Shown: positions 8,580 through 17,794 of the stretch, piece by piece
How the letters are laid out: the number at the start of each line of letters is the position of its first letter
How positions within the stretch are numbered: position 1 is the stretch's first letter
NCBI GenBank assembly: GCA_964431385.1
Contig: CAYSJM010000007.1
Coordinates: 28,432 to 92,431 of the forward strand
From: UTCHB3 sp964431385
Lineage (GTDB): Bacteria; Bacteroidota; Ignavibacteria; Ignavibacteriales; Ignavibacteriaceae
Reading direction: 5' to 3'
DNA length: 64,000 bases
The notes under the pieces: generated by a model
What the model saw: only the letters and a program-made list of their open reading frames with translations
What the model was told of the DNA's origin: nothing
Databases searched by the model: none
Position numbers and translations under genes: made by a program

Positions 8580-9209
8580 TTAATCTATAGATGGACCCAC
8601 ATTGATCACATCACCCTTCTTGGGTTGTTGAGCAGGGGGTTCAGTCTTAACCTTGATCTTGAATTTTACAGGTTTAGTTGTAACTTCCTGTCCTTCTTTA
8701 AATCCACTCGCCTTTTTCAACTCTTCGAGTAAAAAGGATGGAAGATAAGTAGGAAGTTGCCTTTTAACTTTCATTACTGCCTTAAACTCATAATCACCAA
8801 TTCCTGTAACCTTGGTAATTTCAAATGTAGCACCGCCATTCAAGTCTTTTACGATTGAATATGGACCACTTGGCGTAGTTGAAGTAAGTTCGGACGGATA
8901 GCCACCGCCGCCTGGGGATTTTCCGCCTTCAGATGTAATAACATAGACAGCGGATTTTTTCTCCTCGTCAGAAACGAGACCTGTAACACTGATTGGGATT
9001 TTTACTGAATCTGTACCGATTTGCCACTCGCTGTAAGGAATTGGAGCTGACAATTCAATTTCTCTTTTGTACTGGTCTGCAATACTCGAGATCATTTTGA
9101 TTTTGATCTGCTCTTCTTTCTCCATCAGCTCATCGCGTTCGGTGATCACAATCAACAATTCCGTGATCAGTACGATATACATAATAAAGTACACTTGGCT
9201 CTTTTTCAT
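8580..9209 (-). CDS. gldM: GldM-like single-span motor protein, short form
   Basis: A 209-residue protein. MKKSQVYFIMYIVLITELLI forms one N-terminal TM helix, with most of the protein predicted periplasmic. The MYxVxI pattern in the helix, the following charged helix (ERDELMEKEEQIKIK) and the position right after gldL match GldM/PorM, the subunit that crosses the inner membrane inside the GldL pentamer and carries torque to the outer membrane. A glycine-rich loop (SEGGKSPGGGGYP) lies near residue 95. It is far shorter than canonical GldM. A strong AAGGAG lies 7 nt before the ATG. The gene name is by analogy; sequence similarity beyond the helix is weak to the eye. Confidence 0.65.
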   Translation of the reverse strand: MKKSQVYFIMYIVLITELLIVITERDELMEKEEQIKIKMISSIADQYKREIELSAPIPYSEWQIGTDSVKIPISVTGLVSDEEKKSAVYVITSEGGKSPGGGGYPSELTSTTPSGPYSIVKDLNGGATFEITKVTGIGDYEFKAVMKVKRQLPTYLPSFLLEELKKASGFKEGQEVTTKPVKFKIKVKTEPPAQQPKKGDVINVGPSID

Positions 9210-9240
9210 TTCAATCTCCTTTTAGATATTATGTGAGCGA

Positions 9241-9804
9241 TCAGGAAATTTTTGTTTTTAAGTCGCTAAGAGCCTGTAATGACTGCTGTTGAATAACTGT
9301 AATCTTTTTATTCAGTGCGTTATATTGGTCTATAACACTATTAACCACCTTAATCTGATCGTCAGCAACTCTTTGAAGTTGTTCGAGTTCAGCTCTAAGA
9401 TCGGCGGAAAGATTTTTTGGGACCGAGATAACGCTATTAAAGCCGGTCTGTGGTTCTTCTTTAGGTTTTTCTGCGTCTTCATGTGAAATGTGGCCATATT
9501 CTTCCGGTGTGAAGAATGTAACCGCAGCAAGAATCATAAGAAGGAAAAACTCAAGGAAGAGTGCCATCATAACCCAGTTTGGATCAATTTTCTTCAGTTC
9601 ATGATCGAGCAAGAACTTAGGAACCACTGCGAGTGTGCCCGCCAATTCACCGAGACCTCTAAGGCCAACGATGATAATGAGAACGGCAGCACCCATATAA
9701 ACAATACCTTGGATATTGTTTGCGTATTTGGCTACAACAGTATAGACCATGAAACGGCCAAAAGCTGTTTTTGGTTGTTCGTGAACTACTTTTCCATGTG
9801 CCAT
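9241..9804 (-). CDS. gldL: GldL-like inner-membrane motor protein
   Basis: A 187-residue protein with two TM helices (about 33-50 and 78-98). The first contains YMGAAVLIIIVG, close to the GAAVVIVGA of GldL. The second has ALFLEFFLLMILAAVTFFTPEE, which aligns with the GldL helix carrying the membrane-buried glutamate needed for proton-driven rotation; here that residue would be E85. The cytoplasmic C-terminal part (130-187) is a heptad-rich coiled coil. GldL with GldM forms the proton-driven motor of T9SS and gliding. AGGAG lies 5 nt before the ATG. It is the first gene of the seven-gene minus-strand cluster. The loop between the helices is longer than in standard GldL. Confidence 0.78.
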   Translation of the reverse strand: MAHGKVVHEQPKTAFGRFMVYTVVAKYANNIQGIVYMGAAVLIIIVGLRGLGELAGTLAVVPKFLLDHELKKIDPNWVMMALFLEFFLLMILAAVTFFTPEEYGHISHEDAEKPKEEPQTGFNSVISVPKNLSADLRAELEQLQRVADDQIKVVNSVIDQYNALNKKITVIQQQSLQALSDLKTKIS

Positions 9805-9996
9805 ATTAACTCCTGTGAATAGTGATGATGATGATTTCGATTAATTATTAATTTCAAACAATTTTAATGATATTGAAATTTCAGATTACATATTAAGTAA
9901 AAACAAGAAGAAACACAACTATTATTTTTTTAAATGCAACAAAATTTAAACATTTTTTTAAATATTCAGCATGATTTAAATCAAAGTTTATTATTT

Positions 9997-11586
9997 TTAT
10001 TCGTCAAACCACGAAAAAAACTCTGTTAGTGCATCTCTTCTATCGGGAGGCATAAAATAAAAATTAATTCCACGAGGAGTAATCTCCCAAAATTCCTCAT
10101 TATTCGTACCGGTTATTATATCCCGTATTTTAAGAATTCTTGCTTTTGGTTCAACTTTAAGGTCTTCAAAGATATGTCTTGCCAGAGTTGCATCGTTATT
10201 AAGGAGATAATATCCGGCAAGTCTTATCTGTGCAATTCGCACACCTACGAGCGACATTTCCTCTTTACTCTCTTTGTGAGCAGAGTTATCTTCAATTGGT
10301 TGATCCAAAGTAAGAAAAATTGCGAGCAGTTTATCTTTGTTAGGTGAATTAAGCTCGTGAGCTTTTTCATTCAACAAACACAAATCGTATGCAACCGTTT
10401 CAAGAATAAAAAGAACATTGTTTTTTACGGACTCGTGACCGTAATATTTGAAATAGAAAGAGAGTTCCTCTGCAAGTTTTGGGTCAAACTTTAAGGTCTC
10501 TTCCCCGATTAAACGATAGTGCTCCAAAGCGGTAAAAACAATCCTTGGGTCCTTTTCTCTGATTCCAATACGAAGGAAAGTATTCATATACTGAAACGCC
10601 ATCTGAAGTGTACCCAGATCGTTATTCTTCATTGCCTCGTAAGAAATCAACTCGACATTTAAGAGAATGCCCGAGATGGCATCTCTCATCGATTTTCTTC
10701 CCTGTTCAAAAAGCATTTCATACAGTTTAAATACTTTTGTTTCAAGAAAAATCTTTTTATTCTCAATTTTTTTAAGGACATAGGGTGCAAAACTTGAAAA
10801 GTCAGGATCGAGCAGTACAGAACCGCTAATATTATCCCACCCCTCCGGTAGCCTGTCTTTCAACTTGATGTAGAATGAAAGCACATTTTTAAGTGAGTTT
10901 ATACACAATAAAGTGCTTGCTCTATCACCCGAGATAATTGAATTGATGGCAACATCACCGATGAAATTAATTTTCTCGTTAACCAACAATTTTTCACTCT
11001 CGATGTACTTCTTCCCTTTCCTTCTGCTCTTCAGCATTTTATCCAGAATAACCCTGACTTCATTTTCTACATATAGAAGAAAATTATCGGGTCTCAGAAA
11101 CTGAAAAACATAGTTAAAATGAGGGATGACAACTACGAGACTTAAAATAATAAGTATCAAAGCAACAGTAATGGAGAATGCAAATTTAGCTGTTTCAACA
11201 GCATTCAGGGTGTTTACTACAAGAACGGTGACAATCGCGGTTATAACATAAATAAAAAGGATGACTACATTGATCTTGTTTTCAAAAAACAGTTCAAAAA
11301 TCTTTGATGAATATTTGTTTGCAGCCAATTGTACGATAATGGCGAGAGCGGTAATTTCAATTGCCAATACGCTTGTTACAACTTCACCAAGTCCACCGAG
11401 AGTATTTGAGAGAATATTTATGTCATCGTTGTATATAAATCCTAATGGATTAATTCCCAAACTGACGAACAGAATATCGATCAGACGACCAAACCCATAT
11501 ATCGCAAGGCTCACTGCGATGAGGAGTGCAAATGGTTTTATCCATGGTACGGAAATTTTTTGGGGTTTGTTGTTTTCTGCGGTCAT
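9997..11586 (-). CDS. DUF2254-like membrane protein
   Basis: A 529-residue protein with four TM helices in the first 160 residues (about 17-42, 68-88, 104-126, 132-155), followed by a soluble alpha-helical domain of some 370 residues. The segment ITALAIIVQLAANKYSSKIFELF after helix 2 resembles the DUF2254 family signature in which a membrane helix runs into a Q-L-A-S-x-x-Y-S-x-R-like stretch. Function of the family is unknown. It is separated from gldL by 192 AT-rich bases in which I see no clear promoter. No signal peptide and no Shine-Dalgarno are obvious. Confidence 0.6.
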   Translation of the reverse strand: MTAENNKPQKISVPWIKPFALLIAVSLAIYGFGRLIDILFVSLGINPLGFIYNDDINILSNTLGGLGEVVTSVLAIEITALAIIVQLAANKYSSKIFELFFENKINVVILFIYVITAIVTVLVVNTLNAVETAKFAFSITVALILIILSLVVVIPHFNYVFQFLRPDNFLLYVENEVRVILDKMLKSRRKGKKYIESEKLLVNEKINFIGDVAINSIISGDRASTLLCINSLKNVLSFYIKLKDRLPEGWDNISGSVLLDPDFSSFAPYVLKKIENKKIFLETKVFKLYEMLFEQGRKSMRDAISGILLNVELISYEAMKNNDLGTLQMAFQYMNTFLRIGIREKDPRIVFTALEHYRLIGEETLKFDPKLAEELSFYFKYYGHESVKNNVLFILETVAYDLCLLNEKAHELNSPNKDKLLAIFLTLDQPIEDNSAHKESKEEMSLVGVRIAQIRLAGYYLLNNDATLARHIFEDLKVEPKARILKIRDIITGTNNEEFWEITPRGINFYFMPPDRRDALTEFFSWFDE

Positions 11587-11631
11587 CTATTAAAAATTAA
11601 AATATTGACTGCTAATCTAACAAAAAAGAGC

Positions 11632-11660
11632 AAAAAAAAGAGCCGGAATAACCGGCTCTT
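11632..11660 (-). terminator. rho-independent terminator of the subtilase gene
   Basis: AAGAGCCGG and CCGGCTCTT flank a 5-nt loop (11638-11660). On the minus strand the stem is followed by eight Us. It ends the transcript of 11681-14725. Confidence 0.9.
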
Positions 11661-11680
11661 ACGAATATTTAACAATAAGA

Positions 11681-14600
11681 TTACTTCAAAAGCATCATTT
11701 TCATGGTTTTTGAGAAATTTTTGCCGTTAGCTGACTCTGCATTTATTGTATAAATGTAGAATCCGCTATTCAACTTTGTTGCATCAAAAACAACCGAGTG
11801 ATTACCGGCAGCCATGTTGCCATTAACCAGGATCATTACTTCCTGACCAATTGCATCAAAAACCTTAAGTGTAACTTTAGCTTCTACAGGGAGAGCGTAG
11901 TTAATAGTGGTTGAAGGATTGAAGGGGTTTGGATAATTTTGTCCAAGTTCAAACTCAACCGGCATATCAACATTAACCTCTACCTCATTGCTGTATTCAA
12001 AATTACCGTTCAGATCAACTTGTTTTAATCTGTAAGTATAGGCTGACGCTGTCAGACCTTTATCAACGAACGAATAACTGTTCGATTCGGTGGTTGTGCC
12101 CTTTCCGGCTACAAATCCGACTTTCTCAAAAGCTCCCGATCCCGATTTTCTTTCCACTTCGAATCCAAGGTTATTGGTTTCTGTAGCCGTGGTCCAACCG
12201 AGTTCAGCGGCATTACCTTTTGCGTTAACAGAGAAAGAGGAGAGTTCAACAGGTACAGGGGCAGCAGTAATAAGAGTGAGTGTCCAACCTTTTACATGAC
12301 CTGTATCAGTATTTGCGTCATCATATACTCTGAGAATCCAGGCCCCAGCCGACTGTTTGTTTGCAAAAGTTGAGAGGGTACCTTCAGGTTTGAATGTTCC
12401 GGTTAATGGAGCGGTTCCGGTGGTTATCAATGCAGTTGCTTCATCGTCAAAGATAGTGCCGATATAGTTATCACCGGAGGAACCGTTGTCTGTCGAAAGT
12501 TCGATTTCGGTTCCATCAGGTGCTTTCAGGAAGATGTCAAGATCAGCATCGTATGTATGCATAATCGTATCGAGTCTGACAATAACTTTCACGATGTTTG
12601 CTTCCATTGCCGGAACAAGAACAGTATCAACTGCACTTTGGAGATCGCGAATTGCCACATATTTTTTCTTTGTGTAAACAGAAGCATAGATACCTACACC
12701 GGTTGGAGTTGAATTTCCCATAGCTCCGGAATATCCACTGTCGCATGCTGTAACATTAAACACATGAATACCGGTTGGCAAACCATCGGTCACGAAAGTG
12801 TTTGTGGTTCCATTAACTTTTCCAAGACGAGTCGTACCGTTTACCCAAACTATTGAAGAGTCAACAGTTATAGGATGACCGTTCACATTAGTTGTTGGTA
12901 CTGTCCAGTTAACTGTTACCTGATTGTTGGGTCCTGACCATGTTGCAGTAACGTTGGTTGGGGCGACAGGTGCAGGAGGTGGAATTGTAGTAAATGACCA
13001 AACACCGCCGATAGTTGAATCGCTGGCATCTGATACATTAATTCTCCAGTAATAAGTTGTTCCGTAAGTCAAAGCAGTTGGATGAGTATAAGAAGTGTAA
13101 ACTGCACCGGCTCTTACGATAGCCGTAGGATTCATCGTAATAACAGCATTCATGTCAGCCGAGAAGTAAACTGTCGATTTAACAGTTCCGGCAGGATTTG
13201 ACCATGAAGTTGTTGGTGAGGAAACGAGCGGAACAGCATTAGCACCAATTGCAGGAACAGGGTTGCTCGGGAATCCCGGCCCTGTAGCAAGCAGTGTTAA
13301 AGCTGCAAACACATCGATAAGTCCTCTTCCATAATTGTTATCTTCACCGGCAGCACCGAGATCACGGGCTGTCTGATATAAAGCCATTTTAATCTGATGG
13401 CCGGTTTTTAGAGGAAAAGCCGATTTTAGAAGTGCAACTGCGCCAGCCACATGCGGTGATGCCATTGAAGTTCCATCGGAGCTTGTATATGTATTGTCGC
13501 CACTTCCGTAGGATGATCTAACATTTACACCGGGTGCTGCAACTTCGGGTTTAATTAGAAGTGAGCCTGAACCACCGCAAGTGGAAGGACCACGGCTTGA
13601 GAAACTTGCTATTGGGTTGTTGCTTCCACCAAGCCATGAAGCTCCGTCGATTGCTGCAACCGCTAATACATTGACATCGTTGGTGTTAATGTTTTTAGGC
13701 AAAGTAATGGTTGAAGGATTTGGTCCGCTGTTGCCTGCGGAAAAACAAATTGCAATACCTGCGGCTTCAACTGCATTAAACAGTTGTACAAATTCGCCGG
13801 CACACTCATTTACGGTTGCGGGTTCATACCAGCTATTGTTAATTGAAGCAGGCATATCGGTAATAGTTGATGGATTTCCGTCAGGATTCATAGCCCATTG
13901 AAAGGCTGTGATATGGTTTGTTACGGAGTTTCCTGTGCAAATTGTTTTTGCTGCCATCCACTGAGCATCGGGAGCAACTCCCACGGTATCACCGGAAGGT
14001 GACCTTCCTACCATTGTTCCCATGGTGTGTGTACCGTGACCATCACAATCGGAAGGTGTGGTTGTGCCCGCACCCGGATCCAACCATGCCTGGTTAGCAG
14101 GAGCAAAATTTCCTCTCCATCTTGCAGCAAGTGCCGCATGAGTGTGACGAACACCTGTATCTTCGCCCATTACAATGGTGCCTACACCGGTGATGCCCAT
14201 CTGCCAAAGTAAATGTGCGTTGATAATCTTGACACCCGGTTCAACGGTTTCTTTGCCTTCAGTTTCAGGTGCATCTCTGAAATTGAGAGGTTTATCAAGA
14301 TAGGTTGGAACATCCAGATCCATTGCAACAAGTTCCATGCTTCCGTTAAGTTCTTCAAAAACGGACTTTTTAGCCTCAATTGCAATTGCATTTATTATCC
14401 AGAATGCTTTAAATGAAAAAACAGATCTGTCATTTGATTTTGCTTCGAGGAATTTAATAAGATTCCTTTGCGTAGAACCGGCTTTTGTTTGTAAAGCGGT
14501 TATTACAGTTTCAGCACGATATTGAGGAGTGGCTTTCTTTGTATAGAGCTCTTCATCCAATTTCATAACATCAACCTGATCGCGAAGGAAGATAATTCCC

Positions 14601-14725
14601 TTCACATACTCATCGTTGTTGCTGTTTTGTAAAGCCCGCTGTAATCGGGTCGAAACTTCCGGTTGCGAAAATACCGTCAGGAAAATTCCTGACACAAACC
14701 AGAAAAACAGTAAGAATTTTCTCAC
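11681..14725 (-). CDS. secreted subtilisin-like protease with P domain and T9SS sorting domain
   Basis: A 1014-residue exported protease. The signal peptide (1-20) is followed by an I9-type propeptide (about 35-135). The S8 catalytic domain has the triad D189 (MGEDTG), H230 (DGHGTH) and S420 (DGTSMASPHVAGA), with oxyanion N332 (SAGNSG). Then come fibronectin-type repeats (about 490-680), a proprotein-convertase P-like domain (about 700-830; DADLDIFLKAPDG, GAWILRVYDD) and a C-terminal T9SS domain with NYPNPFNPSTT and a final KMMLLK. It should cross the outer membrane by T9SS and end on the surface or outside. It is monocistronic, with its own terminator. The presence of a T9SS substrate next to the GldL/GldM cluster supports that system being active. 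Confidence 0.94.
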   Translation of the reverse strand: MRKFLLFFWFVSGIFLTVFSQPEVSTRLQRALQNSNNDEYVKGIIFLRDQVDVMKLDEELYTKKATPQYRAETVITALQTKAGSTQRNLIKFLEAKSNDRSVFSFKAFWIINAIAIEAKKSVFEELNGSMELVAMDLDVPTYLDKPLNFRDAPETEGKETVEPGVKIINAHLLWQMGITGVGTIVMGEDTGVRHTHAALAARWRGNFAPANQAWLDPGAGTTTPSDCDGHGTHTMGTMVGRSPSGDTVGVAPDAQWMAAKTICTGNSVTNHITAFQWAMNPDGNPSTITDMPASINNSWYEPATVNECAGEFVQLFNAVEAAGIAICFSAGNSGPNPSTITLPKNINTNDVNVLAVAAIDGASWLGGSNNPIASFSSRGPSTCGGSGSLLIKPEVAAPGVNVRSSYGSGDNTYTSSDGTSMASPHVAGAVALLKSAFPLKTGHQIKMALYQTARDLGAAGEDNNYGRGLIDVFAALTLLATGPGFPSNPVPAIGANAVPLVSSPTTSWSNPAGTVKSTVYFSADMNAVITMNPTAIVRAGAVYTSYTHPTALTYGTTYYWRINVSDASDSTIGGVWSFTTIPPPAPVAPTNVTATWSGPNNQVTVNWTVPTTNVNGHPITVDSSIVWVNGTTRLGKVNGTTNTFVTDGLPTGIHVFNVTACDSGYSGAMGNSTPTGVGIYASVYTKKKYVAIRDLQSAVDTVLVPAMEANIVKVIVRLDTIMHTYDADLDIFLKAPDGTEIELSTDNGSSGDNYIGTIFDDEATALITTGTAPLTGTFKPEGTLSTFANKQSAGAWILRVYDDANTDTGHVKGWTLTLITAAPVPVELSSFSVNAKGNAAELGWTTATETNNLGFEVERKSGSGAFEKVGFVAGKGTTTESNSYSFVDKGLTASAYTYRLKQVDLNGNFEYSNEVEVNVDMPVEFELGQNYPNPFNPSTTINYALPVEAKVTLKVFDAIGQEVMILVNGNMAAGNHSVVFDATKLNSGFYIYTINAESANGKNFSKTMKMMLLK

Positions 14726-14851
14726 TATTGGCTCCTTCTTTGTGTGATAAATAAGAAATGATTAATAAAATTACAAAATTTTTGTGACTGTTACAATTTA
14801 ATTAGTCATCAATTTTTCCTTTTGTTTTTTTAATAAAGATTTCAATTAAAC

Positions 14852-14882
14852 TTGTATTTCTCCTTAAAAAATTTTACATTTG
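14852..14882 (+). promoter_or_regulatory. Bacteroidota-type promoter of the pyr operon
   Basis: TTG (14852-14854), 20 nt, then TACATTTG (14875-14882), matching TAnnTTTG. Transcription should start near 14889, about 50 nt before the leader ORF and about 90 nt before the terminator stem, leaving room for an attenuator leader. Confidence 0.6.
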
Positions 14883-14938
14883 CCTATTCAATAACCTTTA
14901 ATTCTGTTCTGCGAAATAGAGAAGGAGACCACCCAAAA

Positions 14939-15019
14939 ATGCATCCAAATTTCCCCATCTTTCACAATTCTGAAAGGAACCTCCCGGCTCTCTGTGCCCG
15001 GAGGTTTTTTATTATATGA
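14939..15019 (+). CDS. putative 26-residue leader peptide of the pyr operon (pyrL-like)
   Basis: A short ORF too small for routine gene calling. It starts at ATG 14939, ten nt after the strong ribosome site AGAAGGAGA, runs in frame through the whole attenuator hairpin and its T-run, and stops at TGA 15017-15019, overlapping the pyrR ATG (ATGA). It begins MHPNFPIFHN and ends RRFFII. The early codons are pyrimidine-rich (TTC CCC ATC TTT). In E. coli pyrBI a leader peptide is likewise translated through a terminator, and UTP-dependent RNA polymerase pausing decides whether the ribosome blocks the hairpin. A similar mechanism here is inference. The overlap also suggests translational coupling to pyrR. 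Confidence 0.6.
   Translation: MHPNFPIFHNSERNLPALCARRFFII
14978..15010 (+). terminator. attenuator terminator in front of pyrR
   Basis: AACCTCC(C)GGC pairs with GCC(C)GGAGGTT with one C-C mismatch and a 7-nt loop, followed by TTTTTT. No upstream plus-strand gene needs a terminator here (the subtilase is divergent), so it most likely controls pyrRBC by attenuation. Confidence 0.8.
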
Positions 15020-15558
15020 AAATCAAAGCAAAAATCCTCGATCAGGAAGCACTTCAACGGGTCGTTACCCGTATGTCACACGAAATCGTTGAGAAAAACA
15101 AAGGAACAGATAATCTCATTATTATGGGATTAAGAACCAGAGGCGAATTTCTCGCCACGCGAATAAAAGAGAAAATTTTTGAAATCGAGAATGTAGAAGT
15201 GCCGCTCGGTATCCTCGATGTTACCCTCTATCGTGATGATTTCCGTACAAGACTGAAGCAACCTCAAGTCTCCGTTTCAAACATCACATTCGACATAAGT
15301 GAAAAGAACATTATTCTTGTGGATGATGTGCTTTACACAGGAAGGACAATCAGATCTGCACTTTGTGCGATAATGGATTTTGGCAGACCTGCTACGATAA
15401 AACTTTGTTGTCTCGTGGACCGTGGTCATCGTCAGCTCCCAATTAAAGCCGATATCATCGGAAAAAACATCCCCACTTCCATAAATGAGGAAGTACGGGT
15501 AAGACTTTTGGAGCATGATGGTGAAGATGCCGTATATCTTGTTGAAGCTGAACAATAA
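15016..15558 (+). CDS. pyrR: bifunctional pyr operon regulator / uracil phosphoribosyltransferase PyrR
   Basis: A 180-residue type I phosphoribosyltransferase. The PRPP-binding loop ILVDDVLYTGRTIRSA is at 100-115, and the pattern VDRGHRQLPIKADIIGKNIP (134-153) is typical of PyrR. Family members bind pyr mRNA in response to UMP/UTP to favour termination, and many also convert uracil plus PRPP to UMP. It is the first gene of pyrR-pyrB-pyrC. The start overlaps the stop of a leader ORF by 4 nt, and an attenuator terminator lies just upstream. I could not identify a textbook PyrR-binding stem-loop, so RNA binding is not shown. Confidence 0.95.
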   Translation: MKIKAKILDQEALQRVVTRMSHEIVEKNKGTDNLIIMGLRTRGEFLATRIKEKIFEIENVEVPLGILDVTLYRDDFRTRLKQPQVSVSNITFDISEKNIILVDDVLYTGRTIRSALCAIMDFGRPATIKLCCLVDRGHRQLPIKADIIGKNIPTSINEEVRVRLLEHDGEDAVYLVEAEQ

Positions 15559-15579
15559 AATTTAGAACGGATTAAAAAA

Positions 15580-16512
15580 ATGCAACTTAAAATCAAACAT
15601 CTGCTCGGACTGGAGAATGTGAGCAGCTCAGATATCCGAACTATTTTGGATACTGCTGTCTCTTTCAAACAAGTACTTGAGCGTCCAATCAAAAAAGTCC
15701 CCACCCTCCAAGGTAAAACCATCGTCAATCTCTTCTACGAAAACTCAACCAGAACAAGAATCTCATTTGAACTCGCCGAAAAACGCCTTTCTGCTGACTC
15801 AATTAATTTTTCTGTCTCCGGTTCAAGTGTGTCAAAAGGTGAAACCTTTAAGGATACGGTTAGAAATATTGAAGCGATGAAAGTTGATATGATTGTTGTG
15901 AGGCACGCATCTGCGGGTGTTCCACAATATCTGACAAAAATTACCGACTCTATCGTAATAAATGCAGGTGACGGAATTCATGAACACCCAACTCAGGCTC
16001 TTCTCGATATGTACTCTATCAGAGAGAGGCTTGGGAAACTCGAAGGTCTAAAAGTGTGTATTGTTGGTGATATTGCACATTCAAGAGTGGCTCTATCAAA
16101 TATTTTTGGTCTTAAGGCAATGGGTGCCGATGTTTCGGTTTGTGGACCGGCAACACTTATTCCCAGGAACATCTCGGATCTTGGGGTTAAAGTGATACAT
16201 AACATCGATGAAGCCATTCAGGAAAATGATGTCCTCAATATTTTAAGGATTCAGTTGGAGAGAAAAGCAAAATCATCTTTTCCCTCGACCCGTGAGTATC
16301 ATAAATATTACGGAATAACCAGGGAAAGACTCGAAAAAAATAAAAAAGATGTGTTGTTACTTCATCCCGGTCCGATAAACCGTGGGGTGGAAATTTCTTC
16401 AGAGATGGCAGATGGAGAACACCAGATTATTCTTGAGCAGGTCACAAACGGGGTTGCCGTAAGAATGGCTATCCTTTATCTTCTTGGAACCAGACACAGT
16501 GAGGAAAACTAA
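15580..16512 (+). CDS. pyrB: aspartate carbamoyltransferase catalytic subunit
   Basis: A 310-residue enzyme that transfers the carbamoyl group from carbamoyl phosphate to aspartate, the first committed step of pyrimidine synthesis. The carbamoyl-phosphate motif STRTR is at 56-60, HPTQ appears within HEHPTQALLDMYSI (about 133-146), and HPGPINRGVE near the end binds substrate. Length is normal for the catalytic chain. It lies 21 nt after pyrR and one base before pyrC. No pyrI regulatory subunit is present, which fits control by PyrR and attenuation. Confidence 0.96.
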   Translation: MQLKIKHLLGLENVSSSDIRTILDTAVSFKQVLERPIKKVPTLQGKTIVNLFYENSTRTRISFELAEKRLSADSINFSVSGSSVSKGETFKDTVRNIEAMKVDMIVVRHASAGVPQYLTKITDSIVINAGDGIHEHPTQALLDMYSIRERLGKLEGLKVCIVGDIAHSRVALSNIFGLKAMGADVSVCGPATLIPRNISDLGVKVIHNIDEAIQENDVLNILRIQLERKAKSSFPSTREYHKYYGITRERLEKNKKDVLLLHPGPINRGVEISSEMADGEHQIILEQVTNGVAVRMAILYLLGTRHSEEN

Positions 16513-16513
16513 A

Positions 16514-17788
16514 ATGCAAACCCTGTTAAAAAACCTCCATATTATCGACCCACAATCCGGCTTGGATGTCGTATCCGATATTTTAATCGAAGATGGTGTA
16601 ATTACAAAAATTGAAGCCGGAATTGCTGTAAACGATTGGAATGTTGATATGCATAACTATAGTGGATGTGTAGCCGCCCCCGGTTTTATCGATATTCATG
16701 TCCACTTGAGGGAACCCGGAAGAGAAGATGAAGAAACAGTTGAAACAGGCTGTTTTGGTGCTGCTTCCGGTGGATTTACCGCCGTTGCATGTATGCCAAA
16801 CACTGACCCTTCAATAGACTCAGCTGAAATAGTCGAATCGATTATATCGAAAGCCGCCAAAACTCCGGTAGATGTTTATCCGGTGGCAGCGGCAACTATG
16901 GGACGAAAAGGTGAAAGCCTCACACCAATAGGTGAACTAAGAGAAGCCGGGGCAGTTGCATTTTCTGATGATGGAGTCGCAATCAAAACTGCCTACATCC
17001 TAAGGAGAGTGATGGAATATGCTGCAATGTACGATCTCCCTGTTATTGAACATTGTGAAGATGAAACACTCGCCGGTGGATCGATGAACGAAGGATTAAA
17101 TTCTACACGATTTGGTCTGAGTTCTGTTCCCCCCATTGCCGAGGAATTAACAGTTGCTCGCGATATTATGATGGCGGAATATACCGGTGCCAAAGTTCAT
17201 ATTGCACATATCTCAACTAAAAAAGCGGTTCAATTAGTCAGAGAAGGCAAAGCAAAAGGGATAAAGGTTACAGCGGAGGTGACACCACATCATTTTATTC
17301 TAACTGATGATTGCCTGGCAGATTACGATACCAATTTTAAGATGAATCCCCCACTCCGTACCTCTGAGGATGTACAAGCCATGATAGAAGGGCTGAAAGA
17401 TGGAACAATCGATTGCATCGCTTCCGATCACGCTCCACATTCGATTGAGGAAAAGGAGATGGAATTTGAGTACGCACCCAATGGTATTCTTGGTCTGGAG
17501 ACTACTCTGTCGCTTTCACTTCATCACCTCTATCATACCGGGATTCTCACTCTGAATCAGTTGATTGAAAAGCTCTCGATCAAGCCACGGAAATTGTTGA
17601 ACATCCCTGTCCCTGTAATTAAAGAAGGTGAAAAGGCAAATTTGACTATATTTAATCCCGATACTGAAAGAACCGTGAAGGTATCAAAATTTAAGTCAAA
17701 ATCGAAAAACTCCCCTTTTGATGGTTATGTGCTTAAAGGAAGTCCTGTTGCAGTATTTAACAAAGGAAAACTCATAGTTACTGAATAA
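16514..17788 (+). CDS. pyrC: dihydroorotase
   Basis: A 424-residue amidohydrolase that closes carbamoyl aspartate to dihydroorotate. Zinc ligands H62 and H64 are in GFIDIHVHLREPG. Further motifs are MPNTDPSID (about 95-103), AEVTPHHF, FKMNPPLR and DHAPHS with the catalytic Asp. The start at 16514 (MQTLLKN) is preferred over an upstream GTG, TTG or similar codon in frame because it leaves one base after the pyrB stop. It is last in the operon and is followed by a strong terminator. This is the long (class I/PyrC-like) form. Confidence 0.95.
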   Translation: MQTLLKNLHIIDPQSGLDVVSDILIEDGVITKIEAGIAVNDWNVDMHNYSGCVAAPGFIDIHVHLREPGREDEETVETGCFGAASGGFTAVACMPNTDPSIDSAEIVESIISKAAKTPVDVYPVAAATMGRKGESLTPIGELREAGAVAFSDDGVAIKTAYILRRVMEYAAMYDLPVIEHCEDETLAGGSMNEGLNSTRFGLSSVPPIAEELTVARDIMMAEYTGAKVHIAHISTKKAVQLVREGKAKGIKVTAEVTPHHFILTDDCLADYDTNFKMNPPLRTSEDVQAMIEGLKDGTIDCIASDHAPHSIEEKEMEFEYAPNGILGLETTLSLSLHHLYHTGILTLNQLIEKLSIKPRKLLNIPVPVIKEGEKANLTIFNPDTERTVKVSKFKSKSKNSPFDGYVLKGSPVAVFNKGKLIVTE

Positions 17789-17794
17789 TTTTCG

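Noticed and set aside
14890..14977. Classical PyrR-binding stem-loop in the pyr leader
   Set aside because: AGAGAAGGAGACC looks a little like the conserved loop region, but I could not fold a convincing stem, and the same bases serve as the ribosome site of the leader ORF.
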